A stretch of 64,000 nucleotides of DNA, taken from NCBI GenBank assembly GCA_040954595.2, contig CM082576.2, forward strand, positions 8,742,001-8,806,000, read 5' to 3'. Below, piece by piece: positions 58,701 through 64,000 of this stretch; positions within the stretch are counted from its first letter, which is position 1; each line of letters begins with the position of its first letter. Origin of the DNA: Balanoglossus misakiensis. Lineage: Eukaryota > Hemichordata. The translations under genes and the position numbers were made by a program. The notes beneath the pieces were generated by a model that was not told where the DNA came from, made no database searches, and saw only the letters and a program-made list of their open reading frames with translations.

Positions 58701-61700
58701 TCCAGTAATCATTCAGCCTATCATCAAAGGCAGCAAAGTAGGTAATCATACAATGTATCAAGGGATTATCTGTGTGGGTACCAAAGCTAGCGTCTTGTAG
58801 CTCCTTGCAATTCAGAAAAAGGCAGTGTACGAAATAAAGCCTGTCCGACAGTCCGAGACTGGTTGTTTTTCTGTAGGACTGGTAAAAATAAAATGTTACC
58901 AGTCCGACAGACAGGTTGAATTTAGCGTGGGAGTAACCAGTGGTATCATGGCATCTTTTAGACTTTCCCCAGTTCATGTATTGCAAATAAAAGAAACAAT
59001 GATGTAAAAGCTTAAAAATTATCAAATCAAAGTAATGTAAAGAGAAAGATGATTCCATCCCATCTTCAATTGTTCACAGATAAGGTAATAGCTTCTCAGT
59101 TGTATTTGATTACATTTAATTGTAAGGCATAATATCAGGACTGGTAAGTTTTTGGCAGGACTGGCAACTTTTTGAAGTTGTCAGCCCTGGTGACTGGTTG
59201 ATATTTCCTGTGAATTTCGAACACTGAAAAAGGTGAAAAACAACTACAGCATGATGCAATAGAGTCAGAAAGTTGATACTGTAACATTGTGATATATCAA
59301 TTGGACTGCTGCGTTTCTTGTTTTACTCCCTGGAGAATGCACAATGCCTATTATTCAGACTCTACCACAAAAAGAACCGACCAAAACTGATGCAATCGCT
59401 TCAGCAAGTTGATATTGAGCTCGGACAGAAATGTTACAAAAACACAGTAGTGACGTATAGAGCAATTGCGTCATCCCTGCAAAATAGTCTGTCTTGAACA
59501 ATGGCAATAGTGGGCACGTGTGCCTTACCACACTACCACCAGACCTCCTCAAGTGAACGCAGTCATACTTCACATCAAGTGAGCGGAAGTCCCCCCCCCC
59601 CACCCCCCTCTCTACCTATAAACTCACTGTTCTGGTACCAAACGAGACTAGCATCCAGCGGACAGGCCAGTAGATGAACAATATCTTCTTACTTTATGAT
59701 AACCTCGGCAGGTTGTCTTTGTCTTCAGGCTAAAGGGGTGAAATAGAAGCTGGCCGGCGCACAATGGACTTCCTATCCAACGAATTGTCTGCAGCAGTCT
59801 CCCAGTCTGCAGAGGAAGTTCTAATTGGCAATCAATTAAGGTCCTGATATCCAAATAAACATCTCTCCATGAGGCTGTCTTGAGTAGGCTGGCTTTATGT
59901 GTCCCCCGGCTCTTCAGCCAAGTCACTTAATCCTGGGGATTGAGTGACTTCATTTTGGATGAACTTTCGGAAATATTCCGTTTCCACACTTCTGGGCCAT
60001 GGTCAGTTCAAGACCATAAACTTGGTCGAGTTGATTTTTGTGTACATGTACATCCTGTTGACCACATGATCTATTTTGGGATGTCTTTCTCAGGTTGTCA
60101 AAAATGCGAACTGTATACACTAAATAAATTGTTCAAACAGATGTGTTTAGGCATAAAACATGTACTGCTCCAGTATGAGGTGCAAACTGGAGTATTGATG
60201 GTCTTGCAGACAGATTGATGGTGAATGAACCGTGGCCAACCTCGGGGCAGCGATCATGGGCAGGATGTACAACAGGGATATAATTGATCAACCTGTCATT
60301 CACCACCAGCGACTTCACTTCACAAGAGTGTAGTAACTCAGTGATAGTTTTGGGACACTATTTTGCTATTTTAGTGTACATACAACTTACATGAAGTTTC
60401 ATGTACACACCATGCAAGACTGGTTGAAAAGCTGCCTTGGCTTGAGGACATTTGTCAATTACCTGACTGACAGATTGACTGACTGATTGCTGCCTCTCAA
60501 CACAACAATGACCAACTGACTGACTCATTGACTCACTGAATCGCTGACTGACTACTGGCTAAATGAACTTCCTGACGGACTGGACTGTAATACCAAGTTA
60601 CAAACCAAATAAGTTTCAATCAATAACCAATTACAACTCGGGTTAACTTCCAAAAGCAGCCACTTGCAGCCAGAGCACTGAATGATTTGTTTGCTGATAA
60701 ACTGGTAACTAAAGAAAGACTGGGTAAAATTGGCCACAACATGGCGAGCAAAGTATTTATAAGTCAGTAATGCCACCATTAGATTCTGCACGCAGATGAC
60801 TGACATGGTGAGTGACTGCCCGTACTTACTGTAACTCAACCTGTTAATTGCCTGATGGGTGTTGCATGACTAACCACTGAAATGGTCAACATGGTGACTG
60901 AATGAGTGACAAAATAGGTCACCACTGACAAATTCAATCATTTAGCATTAAGTCAGTTTGGACAACCTCTGCATTTCAACATCATTTTAATGATTCTCTC
61001 CACTGAACATTTAACACATCATTCAAGACTATGCATACACTCCCACCATGAGTGATAGCTCCTCCGAGTACGGCTTTGCATGGTCAGACATATTGGTTAT
61101 TTTGAGCCGTCTTAGAGCCTTCACCTGCACAGGGCTGGCTTAAAACTGCCTAAGTGTGAACGCCACGACAAGATCATGGCGCTAGAAGTACCGTATCACT
61201 AACATCCCAGCGTCCCCATCTGTGAGGACAAGGTTTTTTTTCATTCAGTCAACTCAACAGTAACATTTGTAGGCAATGTCACAGGTCCTGACAGTAACAC
61301 GTCCCAGGATGTAATATGAGTGTGTTTACAATTTGCAGGGCTGTATGCGTGAGTTTTTCTACTAGTATTGAGTATACCAACCATCTGTAGCTAGCAAGAC
61401 ACCTGATAGCTATTTGGAATACACATCATGTTTCTAGTCTACCAGAAAGTATTATACTGTAAAACAGGAAATTTTCGCGACAGGAAATTTTCGCGATATC
61501 AACAGAGGCGACTTTTTTCGCGACAATCAATATTCACATTCTCTTGTACACACTGTTCTTTCGTGACTATTTATTGTCACATTGTTTGGCTCTCTGGAAG
61601 TTTGCGGAAATATATCGTTTGTGAAAATTTCCTGTCTTACAGTATATAATATACATATAATGGTAAGCATGCATATGAATTAGCGGCAGTATTAAATACG

Positions 61701-64000
61701 CAAGGGGTTGTAACAGATACAACAGAGCACAATTTTGTACCGGTAACTATAGATATGGCATTGAAATTTTAATTAGTGGTTGGCTTTGTAAAATATGTTG
61801 CTCTAATTGCGCTTTATATCCATTCTAAATATAGAGTCACCACCATTTATTTATCTCTGAACCACTGCCTTATCGCCAATCAGATGCAGTCAGTTGTAAA
61901 TTTAAACATCATCCTGGTATGGCCTGTTTACTCATTAGTCTTTACACAGGGATGTCCGGATCCGCATCCGGAACCGAGGTAATTTGCCAATTATCAACTT
62001 CTCCCTGCGTGGGTGCTTATATTAAAGGCGTTAATTTTAGTGAAGTCACATGTTCTGAGAAGTCGAAGTATGAGTTACTATTTATGAAGTGTCACTCTAA
62101 TGGCCATGTCATTTATTCTCTGAAGTGATGATCTCGATGAACTTGACATACTTGTACTTTTGCCTACTCTATGTGATATCTTTGGATCTTACGCAGCACA
62201 AGTATGTCAATTATGAGGAAGCACTTAATAAATATCTATTCCGTCATTTCTGTATACACACGGGGCTGACTCATGATAACCAAGTTTAGCATGAACTTTC
62301 ACCTGATGGTGTCAAACAAACTCGGCTACGTGAATTTTCCTGTTTAAAAATCTAACCACGTCACTGTTGTGGAGTTCAAGAAACTACTCAGGGGGGTGGG
62401 GGGAGAGAAGTGGTTGAAGATAGGAAGTGGTACTTTATGATTGATTGTGTACGAGTCTTGAAATGGAGTTGCAGATCCTTTTCTGATAGCGTCTCCTGAT
62501 CTACTCAACATGTGGCTTGTAGTTTTTCATCCGTTATAAAGTGAATCAGTGGGTATGTTTGGAGTTCTTTATAACATGTATAGTAGACAGACAGATGTTA
62601 AATGACTCCATAAGCTCCATACTCTTACACAAAAGTTAGCTCAAAAATATCATTTTGTTTTTGGGGATAGAATTAATGGATATTAGCCTGCTCCCAATAA
62701 AGGGGAATCTGAAAGGTGAAATTCCCTTTGAATGACGTAAAACAAGTCAGTTGACGAACATCATGAAGTTTATCTGGTTGTAACTAAATGTCAGCATGAA
62801 GCAAAATGTTGTTAGTAATCAAAAATGTGAATATTTAGTATTTCAGAATGTCATCACAAACTTAAAAGTCATCAGTAATCACAAAGATTACTTCAGTCCG
62901 CTATCAGTTGAATCAATTCTTTTCCTGTTTTATCAGCTATGTTACATGCAAATGTAACTAATCCTGCAGCAGGTATATCTTGTTTCTCATTTAATCAATT
63001 TCAAACACAAACCAAGCTCTACAATCAGGGAGCCCTAAGCATTCAATACGTACACCAAATTTAAACAACAGGTAATGAAAGAAAAATATTTCTGTCTGGT
63101 TACTATCTGTAAAACACACTAATGCCAACTACATGTATTTTTATTATCAAAGGTTATTTATAAAGTTTTCATTAGTATCATATGTGACAAAACATCCTTT
63201 ATACGTAGTTCATAACTTGTTAATTTATGCGTGTAGCGTTTGCGTCATCTGCTGAATCAAAAATATTAGAAATGCGTGTATTTTTATTAACATGGCTTTA
63301 AACGATTAAGGGATCATCGTCATGCATACGAAGAGCAAATAAAACAGTTGATATGTATTTGTGTTAACACAGGCCCAGGGTTGACAGGTGATGTTTTACT
63401 TATTTTTGGCTCTGAGTATAAAAAAACTTCCTCAGTATGGCTTTCTCATGACAAGAGAATAATGTCAACACTACAACAGTGTATTCTTACATTTCAAAAT
63501 ACCACAGTACAAAATCTGAGACTGTGAAAACCGGGCACACGCATGTAATTTTGAGTCCTCTAGGGCCCTGGGTAGTAGACTTTTACCCTTTCACCACCAT
63601 GGTTTGGTCCAAATCCATTGTTTTCTGTGGTAAATTTGGACCTCTAAAAGGGAACAGGGGGTGAAAGGGTTAAAGTGGTGTACATTTGATTTTAATTTTG
63701 TCTTGACATGTCGAATATAAGTGAAGACAAACCTGATTTTGATTGACATTGAGTTCAATAGCTTGCAGACTGGCCAGTGCATCGGGCAGCAGAGTGAGTT
63801 TGTTCTGTGAGAGATCGACCACATCGAGATTCTTCAACTCACACAGTTCGAGAGGAAACTGGGTGATCCCGTTTCCACACAGAGAGACCGTCTTCAGTGA
63901 TCTCAGTTTCCCAAAGGTGGCCGGTAAGCTTGTTATCCTGTTGCTGTTGAGAGAAACTGCCTCCAGTTTTGTCAGATTTCCAAATTCCAGCGGGAGAGAG
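55741..64000 (-). CDS. LRRC57: Leucine-rich repeat-containing protein 57, 5' part beyond window
   Basis: A small leucine-rich repeat protein; function poorly known, human protein membrane-associated. Two exons are visible (complement): 63733-64000 (cut by the window edge) and 55741-55980, joined in phase 0 with GT-AG borders. The upstream exon encodes typical repeats, including LPLEFGNLTKLEAVSLNSN, LPATFGKLRSLKTVSLCGN and FPLELCELKNLDVVDLSQN. It ends AIELNVNQNQ. The last exon starts ISRISECLAQCPRLKVLRIE and carries LLTDSQVSLLSLDGNLFEMK and EGYDKVQKF, then the stop TAG at 55741. These match human LRRC57 (CPRLKILRLEENCLE, SDSQICLLAVEGNLFEIKK, LEGYDKY) almost residue for residue. About 168 of the expected 240 residues are in the window. 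The 3' UTR may end near an ATTAAA at 55,536. Confidence 0.94.
57416..57559. repeat. Tandem duplication of a 72-bp unit
   Basis: 57416-57487 and 57488-57559 are adjacent direct repeats without indels, differing at about 7 of 72 positions. Both start CACATG and end TTATTGAAAG. Confidence 0.9.
58871..58910. repeat. Hairpin with 15-bp arms
   Basis: CTGTAGGACTGGTAA (58871-58885) pairs with TTACCAGTCCGACAG (58896-58910) at 14 of 15 positions around a 10-base loop. Further GGACTGG copies lie at about 59,139 and 59,158. Confidence 0.6.
61457..61642. mobile_element. TA-flanked miniature inverted-repeat element (186 bp)
   Basis: The left end CTGTAAAACAGGAAATTTTC mirrors the right end GAAAATTTCCTGTCTTACAG with one mismatch in 20. 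TA flanks both sides (61455-61456 and 61643-61644), the target duplication of Tc1/mariner-type elements. A unit CAGGAAATTTTCGCGA is present twice in direct order at the left end. No coding capacity. Confidence 0.75.
63580..63675. mobile_element. Short foldback/MITE-like element (96 bp)
   Basis: 63580-63598 and 63657-63675 are inverted copies matching at 17 of 19 positions (core ACCCTTTCACC). An inner pair GGTCCAAAT/ATTTGGACC (63606-63614 and 63634-63642) lets the whole segment fold. A single similar end (GGGGTGAAAGGGTTA) occurs near 14,570. It lies 57 bp inside the LRRC57 intron. Confidence 0.5.

Larger units (their letters stand above)
55981..63732 (-). other. LRRC57 last intron (7.75 kb)
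   Basis: Donor CAG|GTTTGT at 63733/63732, acceptor TTTCTTTCCAG ending at 55981. It holds three transposon-like or duplicated segments (57,416; 61,457; 63,580), a hairpin at 58,871, a degenerate TGAC-rich stretch (about 60,460-60,560) and C-runs near 59,591. No other gene is supported. Confidence 0.85.

Overview
The window is nuclear DNA of an animal. It has long introns with GT-AG borders, low gene density, many microsatellites, and six protein-coding genes whose best matches are animal families. Frequent short palindromes such as TACATGTA and the gene content suggest a marine invertebrate, probably a deuterostome. No marker fixes the species.

Layout: 1-24,420 (minus) is a tau-tubulin kinase gene (TTBK). 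Ten coding exons run from 15,591 down past base 1, with a probable non-coding first exon near 24,311-24,420. 24,689-25,334 is a near-perfect 646-bp inverted repeat with a 7-bp target duplication, apparently a foldback transposon. 26,445-29,813 (minus) is the Qb-SNARE VTI1B in seven exons. 30,815-32,155 (minus) is a three-exon gene for an unrecognised single-pass membrane protein with a periodic cysteine tail. 35,178-36,677 (plus) is a two-exon gene for an unrecognised 374-residue soluble protein with an acidic tail. 41,886-48,108 (plus) is a CYP2U-like cytochrome P450 in three exons, one intron having a GC donor. 55,741 to past 64,000 (minus) is LRRC57, of which the last two exons are visible. 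The rest is introns and intergenic DNA with small transposon-like elements and simple repeats.

The genes are independent eukaryotic loci, not an operon. TTBK and LRRC57 are also near neighbours on human chromosome 15q15.2, so the window probably preserves an old animal linkage. Every coding exon was checked for splice borders and phase; the joined reading frames give 224 (VTI1B), 176, 374 and 510 (P450) residues, and at least 1,421 residues for TTBK.

The most unusual signal is the foldback element between TTBK and VTI1B. Each 316-bp arm carries a YY1-like site (CAAGATGGCGGC) pointing outward and, about 85 bp further out, a consensus splice donor. It therefore looks like a mobile two-way promoter with first exons, lying just upstream of TTBK. 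All identifications come from reading the sequence; no database search was run.
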